This document shows, in pieces, positions 7,985 through 17,328 of a stretch of 64,000 bases of DNA. Below the pieces are notes generated by a model. The model searched no databases. It saw nothing but the letters and a program-made list of their open reading frames with translations, and had not been told where the DNA came from. How positions within the stretch are numbered: position 1 is the stretch's first letter; the number at the start of each line of letters is the position of its first letter. Source of the DNA: Rhodococcus sp. NBC_00297. Its GTDB lineage: Bacteria; Actinomycetota; Actinomycetes; Mycobacteriales; Mycobacteriaceae. Made by a program: the position numbers and the translations under genes. Location: assembly GCF_036173065.1 (NCBI RefSeq), contig NZ_CP108041.1, positions 2,483,001 to 2,547,000 of the forward strand. The letters run 5' to 3'.

Positions 7985-10303
7985 ATGAGCGAATCGACTC
8001 GCTTGCCCGTTCTGTTCCTGACCGACCCCGTCGTCCTGCCCGGCATGGTCGTGCCGGTCGAACTGGACGACGCTGCCCGCGCTGCGGTCGACGCCGCGCG
8101 GACCAGCGCCGACGGCACTCTGCTGATCGCCCCACGACTGGACGACCGCTACCCCGCCTACGGTGTCGTGGCGACGATCGTGCAGGTCGGCCGTCTCGCG
8201 ACCGGTGAGCCGGCTGCGGTGCTGAAGGCGGAGAAGCGTGCGCACATCGGGTCCGGCGTGAGCGGCCCCGGCGCGGCCCTCTGGGTGGAGGCCGAGCTCG
8301 TGTCGGAACCCGAGCCCACCGAGGAGGTGCGCGCGCAGGCGGCCGACTACAAGAAGCTGGTCCTCGCGATGCTGCAGCGTCGCGACGCCTGGCAGGTGAT
8401 CGACACCGTGAACCGGATGACGGATCCGTCTGCGCTGGCCGACACCGCCGGTTACGCGTCGTGGCTCACCGACGTCCAGAAGCGGCAGTTGCTCGAGACC
8501 CCCGACGTGGCGACCCGACTCACCGTTCTCACCGGCTGGATCACCGACCACCTCGCCGAGATCGAGGTGACCGACAAGATCGCCGGCGACGTCCGCGACG
8601 GCATGGAGAAGACTCAGAAGGAATTCCTGCTGCGCCAGCAACTCGCCGCCATCCGCAAGGAGCTGGGCGAGGGCGAACCCGACGGTGCCGACGACTACCG
8701 CGGACGCGTCGAATCCGCAGACCTGCCCGACTCGGTTCGTGAGGCGGCGCTGCGCGAGGTGGGCCGGCTGGAGCGCTCGAGCGATCAGAGTCCCGAGAGT
8801 GGTTGGATCCGAACGTGGTTGGACACGGTCCTGGAATTGCCGTGGACGGTGACGACCGACGACAGCACGGACATCGTGGCAGCGCGCGCCGTTCTCGATG
8901 CCGACCACCACGGACTCGACGACGTGAAGGACCGCATCACCGAGTACCTGGCCGTCCGGTCGAGGCGCGCTTCACGCGGTCTGACGGTGGTGGGCGGACG
9001 TGGATCCGGTGCCGTCATGGTGCTGGCCGGTCCTCCCGGCGTCGGCAAGACCTCGCTGGGCGAGTCGGTGGCGAAGGCTTTGGGCCGCAAGTTCGTTCGC
9101 GTCGCCCTCGGTGGCGTGCGCGACGAGGCCGAGATTCGCGGACACCGGCGTACGTACGTCGGAGCCCTGCCGGGCCGGATCGTGCGTGCGATCGCCGAGG
9201 CAGGCTCGATGAATCCCGTCGTCCTGCTGGACGAGATCGACAAGATCGGATCGGACTTCCGCGGTGACCCCGCGGCGGCGCTGCTCGAGGTCCTCGATCC
9301 GGCTCAGAATCACACGTTCCGTGACCATTACCTGGACCTCGATCTCGACCTGTCGGACGTGGTGTTCCTGGCGACCGCCAACGTGATCGACCAGATTCCG
9401 ACAGCGCTGCTGGACCGTATGGAACTGGTGACCATCGACGGCTACACCGAGGACGACAAGGTCGTCATCGCACGGAACCACCTGCTCCCGCGGCAGGTCG
9501 ACCGCGCTGCACTGACCGATGCCGAGGTGACCGTCACGGACGCTGCACTCCGCACGATCGCCGCCGACTACACCCGTGAGCCCGGTGTCCGTCAGTTCGA
9601 GCGACTGCTGGCGAAGGCGTTGCGCAAGGTGGCGACCGTGCTGGCGCAAGACGAGCGGCCCATCACGGTGGACGAGCCCGATCTGGTCACCTACCTCGGA
9701 CGGCCCCGCTTCACCCCCGAGGCACACGAACGCACCGAGGTCCCCGGTGTCGCGACGGGCCTGGCCGTGACCGGTCTGGGCGGCGACGTCCTGTTCATCG
9801 AGGCGAGCTCGACGGGTGACACCGCCGGCCTCGCCCTCACCGGTCAGCTCGGCGATGTCATGAAGGAGTCGGCGCAGATCGCGCTCTCCTACGTGCGGTC
9901 GCACGCGGCGGAACTCGGGGTGGACCCCACGGCGCTGGACAAGGCGATCCACATCCACGTGCCGGCAGGCGCCGTACCGAAGGACGGCCCGTCCGCGGGC
10001 GTCACGATGGTCACCGCGCTGGTGTCGATGGCGACGGGCCGTCCCGTGCGGTCCGACGTCGGCATGACGGGCGAGGTCTCCCTGAACGGTCGGGTACTCC
10101 CGATCGGTGGGGTGAAGCAGAAATTGCTCGCCGCTCAGCGCGCCGGACTCACCACCGTGTTCGTTCCCGCGCGGAACGAGCCCGATCTCGACGACGTGCC
10201 GGCCGAGGTACGGGCTGCCGTCGACGTCCGGCCCATGTCGGACGTCGCCGATATCGTCGCGCAGGCTCTCGAACCTGCACGGGAGCAGGTCGCCGCGGCC
10301 TGA
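7985..10303 (+). CDS. lon: ATP-dependent Lon protease
   Basis: This 772-residue cytosolic AAA+ protease degrades misfolded and regulatory proteins. Order: N-terminal substrate-binding domain (1-200), coiled helical part with KTQKEFLLRQQL, AAA+ module with Walker A GPPGVGKTS (349-357) and Walker B VVLLDEID, then the protease domain with Ser670 in KDGPSAG and Lys713 in GGVKQK, 43 residues apart as in other Lons. GGAGGA sits five bases upstream of the ATG at 7985, which settles the start. A ClgR-like box 70 bases upstream suggests stress-induced activation with the Clp system. The gene is complete. Confidence 0.97.
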   Translation: MSESTRLPVLFLTDPVVLPGMVVPVELDDAARAAVDAARTSADGTLLIAPRLDDRYPAYGVVATIVQVGRLATGEPAAVLKAEKRAHIGSGVSGPGAALWVEAELVSEPEPTEEVRAQAADYKKLVLAMLQRRDAWQVIDTVNRMTDPSALADTAGYASWLTDVQKRQLLETPDVATRLTVLTGWITDHLAEIEVTDKIAGDVRDGMEKTQKEFLLRQQLAAIRKELGEGEPDGADDYRGRVESADLPDSVREAALREVGRLERSSDQSPESGWIRTWLDTVLELPWTVTTDDSTDIVAARAVLDADHHGLDDVKDRITEYLAVRSRRASRGLTVVGGRGSGAVMVLAGPPGVGKTSLGESVAKALGRKFVRVALGGVRDEAEIRGHRRTYVGALPGRIVRAIAEAGSMNPVVLLDEIDKIGSDFRGDPAAALLEVLDPAQNHTFRDHYLDLDLDLSDVVFLATANVIDQIPTALLDRMELVTIDGYTEDDKVVIARNHLLPRQVDRAALTDAEVTVTDAALRTIAADYTREPGVRQFERLLAKALRKVATVLAQDERPITVDEPDLVTYLGRPRFTPEAHERTEVPGVATGLAVTGLGGDVLFIEASSTGDTAGLALTGQLGDVMKESAQIALSYVRSHAAELGVDPTALDKAIHIHVPAGAVPKDGPSAGVTMVTALVSMATGRPVRSDVGMTGEVSLNGRVLPIGGVKQKLLAAQRAGLTTVFVPARNEPDLDDVPAEVRAAVDVRPMSDVADIVAQALEPAREQVAAA

Positions 10304-10403
10304 CCACGGAATGAGCGGGGCAGCGCGGGGGTTGCCCTCAGTGCAGGTGAACGGGCCGCGCCGTGGGTGTGCAGAGATCGTGACGAGTAACAGGAGGTTC
10401 CAC

Positions 10404-12278
10404 ATGAGTATGGAAATGACCGCGTGGAACCAGATGTACCGATCGATGCACACCAACGGCGACGATCACCGACCGTTCTCCCGGGTGACCGTGCGGCGGA
10501 TCATGGTGTTCGCGCGACCCCTGCGCTCCCTGCTCGTCGGGTTCCTGATCCTCAGCGTCGTCGCGGCGGTCCTGGCCGTTGCGACGCCCGTGCTGGCCGG
10601 CCGTGTCGTGGACGCGATCGTGCAGGGCCGCGCGTACGGGACGGTCCTCGTGCTGGCCGTCATCATCGCGATCGTGGCGTTGCTCGATGCCGGTACGGGG
10701 CTGATGAACCGGTGGCTCTCGGCGCGGATCGGCGAGAACCTCATCCTCGACCTTCGTACTCGCGTGTTCGACCACGTGCAGAAGATGCCCATCGCCTTCT
10801 TCACACGCACGCGCACCGGTGCCCTGGTCTCGCGGCTGAACAACGACGTCATCGGGGCGCAGCGCGCCTTCAGCGGCACGCTGTCGGGTGTCGTCAGCAA
10901 CCTCGTGACGCTGCTGCTCACCCTCGTCGTCATGCTCGGGATCTCCTGGCAGATCACCCTGCTGGCACTGTTGCTGTTGCCGATCTTCGTGCTCCCGGCC
11001 CGCAGGATGGGCACTCGGCTCGCCCGTCTGCAGCGTGAGGCCGCCGCGCACAACGCGGCCATGTCGACGCAGATGACGGAGCGTTTCTCCGCTCCCGGCG
11101 CGACACTGATCAAGCTGTTCGGACGCCCGGACCACGAGTCGGCCGAGTTCGCGCTGCGGGCGGGCCGCGTCCGCGACATCGGCGTGCGGTCGGCCATGGT
11201 CCAGACCGTCTTCGTGACGGCGCTGACCCTCGTGTCCGCGCTGGCACTCGCGCTCGTCTACGGCCTCGGTGGCTTCTACGCGCTGCGGGGGCAGCTCGAC
11301 GCAGGGTCGGTCGTGACTCTCGCGCTGCTTCTGACCAGGCTGTACGCGCCGCTCACCGCACTGGCGAGCGCCCGCGTCGACATCATGAGCGCCGTGGTGA
11401 GCTTCGAGCGGGTCTTCGAGATCCTCGACCTCGATCCGCTCATCACCGACAAACCCGACGCCCGGGCGGTTCCGGAGGGCCCGGTCACCGTCGAGTTCGA
11501 CGACGTCCGCTTCGCCTATCCGTCGGCCGACAAGGTGTCACTGGCGTCTCTGGAGGACGTGTCCGTCCTGGATGCTCGCGGCGGCGAGGAGGTGCTCCAC
11601 GGGGTGTCCTTCCGCGCCGAGCCCGGACACATGGTGGCCCTGGTCGGCTCGTCCGGTGCAGGAAAGTCGACCATCGCGCAGCTCGTCTCGCGGCTGTACG
11701 ACGTGGATTCCGGTGCCGTGCGCATCGGTGACGTCGACGTGCGGGATCTGACGGCCGAATCGATCCGGCGCACCGTCGGCATGGTGACGCAGGACGGCCA
11801 CCTGTTCCACGAGACGTTGCGCTCCAATCTCACCCTGGCGCACCCGGATGCGACGGAGGAGGAGATCTGGTCCGCGCTGCGGCGTGCGCGTCTCGAGGAG
11901 TTGGTGCTGTCGCTGCCGGACGGCCTGGACACCGTGGTCGGCGAGCGCGGCTATCGCTTCTCCGGTGGTGAGCGTCAACGCGTCACCATCGCTCGCCTGC
12001 TGCTGGCGCGTCCCACCGTCGTCGTGTTGGACGAGGCCACCGCGTCACTGGACTCCACTTCCGAGGCCGCGGTGCAGGAGGCACTCGCCGAGGCACTGGA
12101 GGGACGGACGTCCATCGTCATCGCGCACCGGCTCTCCACCATCCGGGCGGCCGATCTCATCCTGGTCATCGAGAACGGCCGCGTCGTCGAGCGCGGTACG
12201 CACACCGAACTGCTGGCGAACTCGGGTCGTTACTCCGAGCTCTACCGCACGCAGTTCGACGAACCGGTCCGCGCCTGA
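10404..12278 (+). CDS. ABC exporter, fused permease/ATPase
   Basis: This 624-residue half-transporter works as a dimer in the membrane. Six transmembrane helices (about 40-330) are followed by a nucleotide-binding domain with Walker A GSSGAGKST, signature FSGGERQR and Walker B VVVLDEAT, and a switch His in IAHRLS. A 15-residue insertion (around SLASLEDVSVLDARGG) separates the first strand of the ATPase from the rest, which is unusual. AGGAGG precedes the ATG at 10404. The substrate is not predictable; the class covers lipids and drugs. It lies 100 bases downstream of lon. Confidence 0.9.
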   Translation: MSMEMTAWNQMYRSMHTNGDDHRPFSRVTVRRIMVFARPLRSLLVGFLILSVVAAVLAVATPVLAGRVVDAIVQGRAYGTVLVLAVIIAIVALLDAGTGLMNRWLSARIGENLILDLRTRVFDHVQKMPIAFFTRTRTGALVSRLNNDVIGAQRAFSGTLSGVVSNLVTLLLTLVVMLGISWQITLLALLLLPIFVLPARRMGTRLARLQREAAAHNAAMSTQMTERFSAPGATLIKLFGRPDHESAEFALRAGRVRDIGVRSAMVQTVFVTALTLVSALALALVYGLGGFYALRGQLDAGSVVTLALLLTRLYAPLTALASARVDIMSAVVSFERVFEILDLDPLITDKPDARAVPEGPVTVEFDDVRFAYPSADKVSLASLEDVSVLDARGGEEVLHGVSFRAEPGHMVALVGSSGAGKSTIAQLVSRLYDVDSGAVRIGDVDVRDLTAESIRRTVGMVTQDGHLFHETLRSNLTLAHPDATEEEIWSALRRARLEELVLSLPDGLDTVVGERGYRFSGGERQRVTIARLLLARPTVVVLDEATASLDSTSEAAVQEALAEALEGRTSIVIAHRLSTIRAADLILVIENGRVVERGTHTELLANSGRYSELYRTQFDEPVRA

Positions 12279-12288
12279 CCCTCCGCGA

Positions 12289-13497
12289 TCAGCAGGTGCT
12301 GGGTGCAGGCAGGCCGGCGAAGCGATCGTTCAGCCACTGCAGTGCGGACGGCAGCCCGAGCAACGCGCCACTGAGGTGGTCGGGTGTCGGGGTGAGCAGC
12401 GTCTGCACTCGAGCGCCGGCGCTGCAGTACCGGGCGGTGGTGCTGTCGATGGCGTCGACGGGGATGAGCCCGTCGGTCGGGCTGTGCCACTCGAAGATCG
12501 GTGCGCGCGGAACGCCGGGGTAGAGCTCGACACTGTTCTCTTCCACGACGGCACGGCCCTGCGGATCTGCGAACACCGACTTGTTCGCGGTGATCTCTGC
12601 GGCGCTGTGGTTGGCGCCCACGGCCAGGATGTCGTTGGTGCAGGAGTCGGCGATCTGATTCATCATCGACGTGCCCTGGGGAGTCAGGTTCTGCGACACG
12701 GGCATCCGGTCCGGGTACTCGCGACCGAGACCGATCGCCGCGGCCAGTGCCAGCCCGAACACGGGGTGCGGTGTGTTCTCGCCGAGCATGTAGGCCATCT
12801 TCAACAGGTTCATCGGAACGCCACCCTGGGCGCTGCCCACGATGTTCAACTCGGGTGCGTACGAGGGTGCCAACGCGGCTGCCCAGGCGGTGGCCATGCC
12901 GCCGCCGGAGTAGCCGCCCATGCCGACGGGGCTGTTGCGCAGCTGCAGCGGATCGAAGTTCTTGGCAGCGCGGATACCGTCCAGCGTGATCTGACCGCCC
13001 AGCTTGGCGGCACCGTAGGCACTGTTGGGGCCGAGGTGGTCCGGCATCGAGACCGACCAGCCGCGGGTGAACACCGCGTTCAAGGCGGCGGCGTCGCGGA
13101 TGACGACGTTCGGGTCGGTCGACCACAACGCCTGCGAGGGCGCGCACTTCAGGCCGAGAGCATTGACGATCTGCTGGTAGGAGAGCAGCGGGCCGTCGGG
13201 CGCCTTCCCCAGTGGGACGAAGACGGTGGTGACACCGACGATGGGGTTGCCCTCGCTGCCGGTGCTGCGGAACGCCAGTTGCCACGTCGACACGCCGATG
13301 AAGTTGGGCGGGTTGGGCATCGGACGGCTGGCGAGAATCGTGCCCGGTGCGAGCCCGGCGATGTCGCCCGGCACGGAGTAGAACGGGTCGGCATTGGGGG
13401 TCGGGTACTGGGCGTCTGCGGCTGCGGTCCCCGGAAGGGCGGCAGCGACGACGGCTGCGGTGACCGCGGCGAGCACGAGGCGACGAATGGATCTCAC
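12289..13497 (-). CDS. Secreted lipase (LIP family, alpha/beta hydrolase)
   Basis: The 402-residue protein has a Sec signal peptide (RRLVLAAVTAAVVAAALPGTAAA) with cleavage near residue 27, then an alpha/beta hydrolase of the fungal-type secretory lipase family common in rhodococci. The nucleophile Ser is in GGYSGGGMA, the acid in HSPTDGLIPV and the His in TPDHLSG. It probably acts on triglycerides or other esters outside the cell. AGGAG six bases before the GTG at 13497 fixes the start. It converges on the ABC exporter. Confidence 0.88.
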   Translation of the reverse strand: MRSIRRLVLAAVTAAVVAAALPGTAAADAQYPTPNADPFYSVPGDIAGLAPGTILASRPMPNPPNFIGVSTWQLAFRSTGSEGNPIVGVTTVFVPLGKAPDGPLLSYQQIVNALGLKCAPSQALWSTDPNVVIRDAAALNAVFTRGWSVSMPDHLGPNSAYGAAKLGGQITLDGIRAAKNFDPLQLRNSPVGMGGYSGGGMATAWAAALAPSYAPELNIVGSAQGGVPMNLLKMAYMLGENTPHPVFGLALAAAIGLGREYPDRMPVSQNLTPQGTSMMNQIADSCTNDILAVGANHSAAEITANKSVFADPQGRAVVEENSVELYPGVPRAPIFEWHSPTDGLIPVDAIDSTTARYCSAGARVQTLLTPTPDHLSGALLGLPSALQWLNDRFAGLPAPSTC

Positions 13498-13671
13498 TGG
13501 AACACTCCTACGAACCGACTGTGCGGTTATCGAACGACAGCCACATTGAACACTGCCCGAGCGCACGGTTCCACTCGGGAAACGGCGCCCCGGCCCCGTG
13601 ATCGAACCGTAAGCAAGCGACACGACGGCGACAACCGTATTCGAGGGTTCTTGTGTAAGGTCCAAACTTTG

Positions 13672-13685
13672 CCCACTCGAGTGGG
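13672..13685. terminator. 14-bp palindrome just past the ligD stop
   Basis: CCCACTCGAGTGGG is a perfect palindrome six bases downstream of the ligD stop codon (minus strand). As RNA it would form a short hairpin without a loop-friendly centre, so it may be a weak terminator or a protein site. The remaining gap to 13498 carries the lipase promoter region and shows nothing else distinct. Confidence 0.35.
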
Positions 13686-13690
13686 AGCGC

Positions 13691-15964
13691 TCAGTCCTCG
13701 CGGTGAACGTCCTCGACGGTCTTGTCCTCACGCAGGCCCCGCCAGCTCGGATGGCGCAACGAGCCGCCGTCCGTCCACTCGAAGAACCGCACCTCGCCGA
13801 CGACGGTGGGGGCCACCCACGTCGCATCGCGGCGGTCGGCGGTGGGGAGAGGTTCGTCGAACGGTGACTCGTCGACGACGCTGGGGCGCAGCAGTGTCAG
13901 CAGGTCCGCGCGCTGGCGCTCGGTGAACCCGGTGCCGACGCGCCCGACGTAGTGCAGTCCGTTCTCCGACGGGATGCCGAGCAGGAGCGACCCGATGCTC
14001 CCGGTGCGGGAACCCTTGCCGGCGCGCCATCCGCCGATGACCACCTCCTGCGTCCGCCAGTTCTTCACCTTGATCCACGAGGTGCTGCGTCGGCCCACCT
14101 CGTAGGTCGAGTCCCGCCGCTTCGCGACGATGCCCTCCCACCCGCGGCGTTCGCTCTCGGACAGTGCTCCCGCCGCTGTGCCGGGCAGGAGCGGCGAGAC
14201 GGTCGCCGTCTCGAGGCCGGTCAGGAGCAGTTCGAGGATCTTGCGCCGGTCGGTGAACTTCTTGCCCGTCAGATCCGTGCCGTCGAGGTGGAGGATGTCG
14301 AAGCAGATGAACTGCACGTCGTCGGGATGCGCGTCCTGCAGTGCCTGGAAGCTGGTGACTCCGTCCGCGCGGTAGACCACGGCCTCACCGTCCAGTACGA
14401 CCGCATGGTCGGACAGATCCGCGGCGAGCGCCGTGATCCCCGCGTAGCGGCGCGTGAGGTCCTGTCCGGTCCGACTCTCGAGCACGACGTCCCCGTGGTC
14501 GAGGGTCGCGACGATGCGGACGCCGTCCCACTTCCCCTCGAACGACCACTCGTCGGCTTCGAGTCCGGACAGCGTTCCGGCGGACGCCAGCATCGGCCGC
14601 AGGTGCTGGGGCAGTTCCGTGCGTGTCGGCTGGGGGCGCGATGTCATCCGGTGCACGAGCCACTGGTCCCGGTCGGTCCGGATCAGTGCGTACCGGCCCG
14701 CGACGCGCTCACCCGCGAGTTCGACGATGACCTCGTCGTCCCGCCACTTCTCGGTGATGAAGGTGCCGTGATCCCAGACGCTCACCTCGCCGCCGCCGTA
14801 CTCGCCCTGCGGGATGGTCCCCTCGAAGGATGCGTAGTCCATCGGATGGTCCTCGGTGTGCACGGCGAGATGGTTCTTCTTCTCGTCCGTCGGCAGATTC
14901 TTCGGGACCGCCCACGAGACCAGCACGCCGTCGCGCTCGAGTCGGAAGTCGTAGTGGAGTCGACGTGCGTGGTGTTCCTGGATGACGAAGATCGGGTCCG
15001 CGGATTCCCGAGTCGTCGATGTCGTCGGGACGGGTTCCGGTGTGCGCGAGGCAGTCCGCTTGCCGCGGTACGGACCGAGGCTGTCGGTGATCGTCGACGC
15101 CTCCGGCTCCGGATCGAGGCCGGCGAGCAGATCGCCGTCCCGGTGGAAGCGAGCGAGCACCTCCTCGAAGCTCAGTTGGGCGAGACCGCCGCCGGAGAGC
15201 TCGTCCCACGTCCGCGGAGCCGCGACGGTAGGGCGGTCGCGTCCGCGCAGCGAGTACGGCGCGATGGTGGTCTTCTTGCCGTTGTTCTGACTCCAGTCCA
15301 GGAAGATCTTCCCGGGCCGCAGAGCCTTCGACATCGATGCGGTGACCAGATCGGGCATCTTCTCCTCGAGAAGCGTCGCAACGCGTTTCGCGACGGTCGA
15401 GGCACCGGACGACGAGACCGGCTTCTCCAGCGGGACGTACAGGTGTATGCCTTTGCTACCACTGGTGAGGGGGTGGGCGGTGAGCCCGATGTCGGTGATC
15501 ATCGCTCGTACCTCACAGGCCACGGTCGCGCAGGTGTCGAGGTCGACGCCCTCGCCCGGATCGAGATCGAAGACGATGCGGGTGGCTTTGCCCTGCTCGT
15601 CGCCGTCGAAAGTCCATTGCGGCACATGGGCTTCCAGCGCAGCCTGCTGTCCCAGCCACGCGAGATCGGCGGCGGTGTGGAAGACGGGGTAGACCACGAC
15701 GCGGTCCGAGTGGTGCAGACGTCGTCGATCGAGCCAGTCCGGAGCCGACGCGGCGAGGTTCTTCTCGAAGAACGAGCCTGCCTGGACCCCGTTCGGCCAT
15801 CGCTTCCGCGTGACCGGGCGTCCGAGAAGGTGGGGGAGCATCGCGGGCGCGATGTCGACGTAGTAGTCGATCACCTCGCCCTTGGTGGTGCCCGTCTCCG
15901 GCCACAGCACCTTGTCGACGTTGGTCAGGGCGATCTGTCGCCCCGCGACCTCCAGCGATGCCAT
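13691..15964 (-). CDS. ligD: LigD: multifunctional NHEJ polymerase, phosphoesterase and ATP-dependent DNA ligase
   Basis: This 757-residue protein repairs double-strand breaks together with Ku. Three domains follow in the mycobacterial order: primase/polymerase (1-290; metal site FDLDPGEGVDLD, GIHLYVP), 3'-phosphoesterase (about 310-440; HHARRLHYDFRLERDG, HTEDHPMDY), and ligase (450-757; nucleotidylated Lys in FEGKWDGVR, motif GEAVVYR, EGIVAKR, KVKNWR). The length matches Mycobacterium tuberculosis LigD (about 759). The ATG at 15964 starts the polymerase fold; the open frame beyond it is not coding. A -10 (TATCCT) ends six bases before the ATG, suggesting a leaderless mRNA. No ku gene is in the window. 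Confidence 0.96.
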   Translation of the reverse strand: MASLEVAGRQIALTNVDKVLWPETGTTKGEVIDYYVDIAPAMLPHLLGRPVTRKRWPNGVQAGSFFEKNLAASAPDWLDRRRLHHSDRVVVYPVFHTAADLAWLGQQAALEAHVPQWTFDGDEQGKATRIVFDLDPGEGVDLDTCATVACEVRAMITDIGLTAHPLTSGSKGIHLYVPLEKPVSSSGASTVAKRVATLLEEKMPDLVTASMSKALRPGKIFLDWSQNNGKKTTIAPYSLRGRDRPTVAAPRTWDELSGGGLAQLSFEEVLARFHRDGDLLAGLDPEPEASTITDSLGPYRGKRTASRTPEPVPTTSTTRESADPIFVIQEHHARRLHYDFRLERDGVLVSWAVPKNLPTDEKKNHLAVHTEDHPMDYASFEGTIPQGEYGGGEVSVWDHGTFITEKWRDDEVIVELAGERVAGRYALIRTDRDQWLVHRMTSRPQPTRTELPQHLRPMLASAGTLSGLEADEWSFEGKWDGVRIVATLDHGDVVLESRTGQDLTRRYAGITALAADLSDHAVVLDGEAVVYRADGVTSFQALQDAHPDDVQFICFDILHLDGTDLTGKKFTDRRKILELLLTGLETATVSPLLPGTAAGALSESERRGWEGIVAKRRDSTYEVGRRSTSWIKVKNWRTQEVVIGGWRAGKGSRTGSIGSLLLGIPSENGLHYVGRVGTGFTERQRADLLTLLRPSVVDESPFDEPLPTADRRDATWVAPTVVGEVRFFEWTDGGSLRHPSWRGLREDKTVEDVHRED

Positions 15965-15970
15965 GGGTTC

Positions 15971-15976
15971 AGGATA
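15971..15976 (-). promoter_or_regulatory. -10 hexamer of ligD (leaderless promoter)
   Basis: On the minus strand TATCCT fits the actinobacterial TANNNT -10. It is separated by six bases from the ATG of ligD, which places the expected transcription start on the A of the start codon. No ribosome site is present, as expected of leaderless transcripts. Confidence 0.45.
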
Positions 15977-16073
15977 GATTGCGTGCTTCGCGAGCTGGGT
16001 ATGTTCGAGGGCGGTGCCACGCTCGGTGGCAGGACCCGCGCGCGGGACCGACGAGGCAGGAAGCGAGGGCCGC

Positions 16074-16502
16074 GTGGCCGGAGTGAACGTGACGGTGGAT
16101 TCGACGATGACACCGGACGAGGCGTGGGCCAGGGCGTCCGATCTGTCCAGCTTCCAGGAGTGGATGACCATCTTCGGTGGATGGCGCAGCCCCGTGCCGG
16201 ACACGTTGAAGGAAGGCGTCACCATCGACTCGCTGATCAAGGTCAAGGGTTTCCGCAACGTGATCACCTGGACGATCACCGAGTACGACAAGCCCTACGA
16301 GATCGCGCTGCTCGGCAAAGGCAAGGGCGGTATCAAGATCGATCTGAAGATGTCCGTCGCGCCGAAGGGCGCCGGATCGGAGTTCACCCTCGACGCGAAC
16401 TTCCGCGGCGGGTTGCTGTCCGGCCCGATCGGCGGGGTCGTCGCAAAGGTGCTGGAGTCGGACGTGCGCACGAGTGTGACCAACCTGGCGAAGCTGGGGT
16501 AG
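16074..16502 (+). CDS. SRPBCC family protein (Rv0910-like)
   Basis: The 142-residue protein has the START/polyketide-cyclase-like fold with a hydrophobic pocket. The pattern DEAWARASDLSSFQEWMTIFGGWRS and the C-terminal GPIGGVVAKVLESDVR resemble M. tuberculosis Rv0910, described as the toxin of a pair, although the toxin label for this family rests on limited evidence. I see no partner antitoxin gene here. The GTG at 16074 is preferred; an in-frame start at 16014 would add 20 residues without fold support. It is divergent from ligD. Confidence 0.75.
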   Translation: MAGVNVTVDSTMTPDEAWARASDLSSFQEWMTIFGGWRSPVPDTLKEGVTIDSLIKVKGFRNVITWTITEYDKPYEIALLGKGKGGIKIDLKMSVAPKGAGSEFTLDANFRGGLLSGPIGGVVAKVLESDVRTSVTNLAKLG

Positions 16503-16943
16503 TCACGCCACGGGTGTGGTCCCCGCCCTACCGGTGTCCGTCCGGCGCAGCCACCACAGCGCCGCGATCGGCAGGATCACCGGGATGAACAGGTAGCCCG
16601 ATCCGAAGTGCGACCACACCGTGGGCTCCGGGAACTCCTGCGGCACGGCGTAACTGGCGATCGAGACGGCGAGCACACCGACTATCTCGACGACGCAGGA
16701 GATGGTCGCGATGCGGCGCGACACCACGGAGGCTCGTGCGAGACACACGGTGCCGACGATGTAGACCAGGGCGGCGAACGCGGACAGCAGGTACGCGACC
16801 GGTGCGTCGTCGAACCGGGTCCCGATCTGCACCGCCGAGCGCGACGCGGCGGCGACGGAGAACAGGGCGTAGAGGGCGATGAGGACGCGCCCGATGCCGG
16901 ACCGGGTGGCCGTCTGCAGGTCCGTGCGTGCGGTGTCAGGCAT
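16503..16943 (-). CDS. Four-helix membrane protein, unknown function
   Basis: The 146-residue protein has four predicted membrane helices (about 20-40, 48-68, 78-98 and 115-135) and a short polar tail. The last loop has SHFGSGYLFIPVILPIAALWWLRR. No enzymatic motif is visible. Its start overlaps the stop of the next upstream membrane-protein gene by 8 bases, so the two are translated together and may form one complex. The function is unknown. Confidence 0.75.
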   Translation of the reverse strand: MPDTARTDLQTATRSGIGRVLIALYALFSVAAASRSAVQIGTRFDDAPVAYLLSAFAALVYIVGTVCLARASVVSRRIATISCVVEIVGVLAVSIASYAVPQEFPEPTVWSHFGSGYLFIPVILPIAALWWLRRTDTGRAGTTPVA

Positions 16944-17316
16944 GGCCGGCCCAGATCTGGTTCAGACGCAGCACCATCACCGCGAGGGTGAGGGTGACGA
17001 CGATCAGGACGGCGGTGCCGCCGCGACTGCGGTCCCCGAGAGACCACCACACACCGATGGGCAGCAGCAGTGCGAGACCGATGAGGTACGCGCCGAAGGT
17101 GACGGTGTGCACATCGCGGTCGGTGGTGGCCAGGGCGACGAAACCGACCACGGCCTGCGCGAGCACGAGCAGCTCGATGCCGACGAGGAACCGGAAGAAC
17201 ACGCGGTCACCGCGGTTCGCGAGGAGCAGCGCCTGATTGCGGATCAGCTTCACCAGTGCCCAGACCGCGGCGACGAGTGGCAGCACGTAGAGGGCGACCG
17301 TGATGGGTGTGAGCAT
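16936..17316 (-). CDS. Four-helix membrane protein, unknown function
   Basis: The 126-residue protein is almost entirely hydrophobic with four helices; a conserved-looking loop reads IRNQALLLANRGDRVFF. It precedes and overlaps the other small membrane protein by 8 bases and follows the DUF3626 gene by 12 bases, so the three form one minus-strand transcription unit. No function can be assigned. Confidence 0.75.
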   Translation of the reverse strand: MLTPITVALYVLPLVAAVWALVKLIRNQALLLANRGDRVFFRFLVGIELLVLAQAVVGFVALATTDRDVHTVTFGAYLIGLALLLPIGVWWSLGDRSRGGTAVLIVVTLTLAVMVLRLNQIWAGHA

Positions 17317-17328
17317 GGTGAGCCCAGT

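Noticed and set aside
10304-10403. Terminator after lon (GGGCA/TGCCC near 10317-10336)
   Set aside because: The stem is only five pairs with a 10-base loop, too weak to claim.
16014-16073. Upstream start for the SRPBCC gene
   Set aside because: The extra 20 residues are Arg/Gly/Ala-rich without fold support, and the GTG at 16074 yields the size of Rv0910-type proteins.
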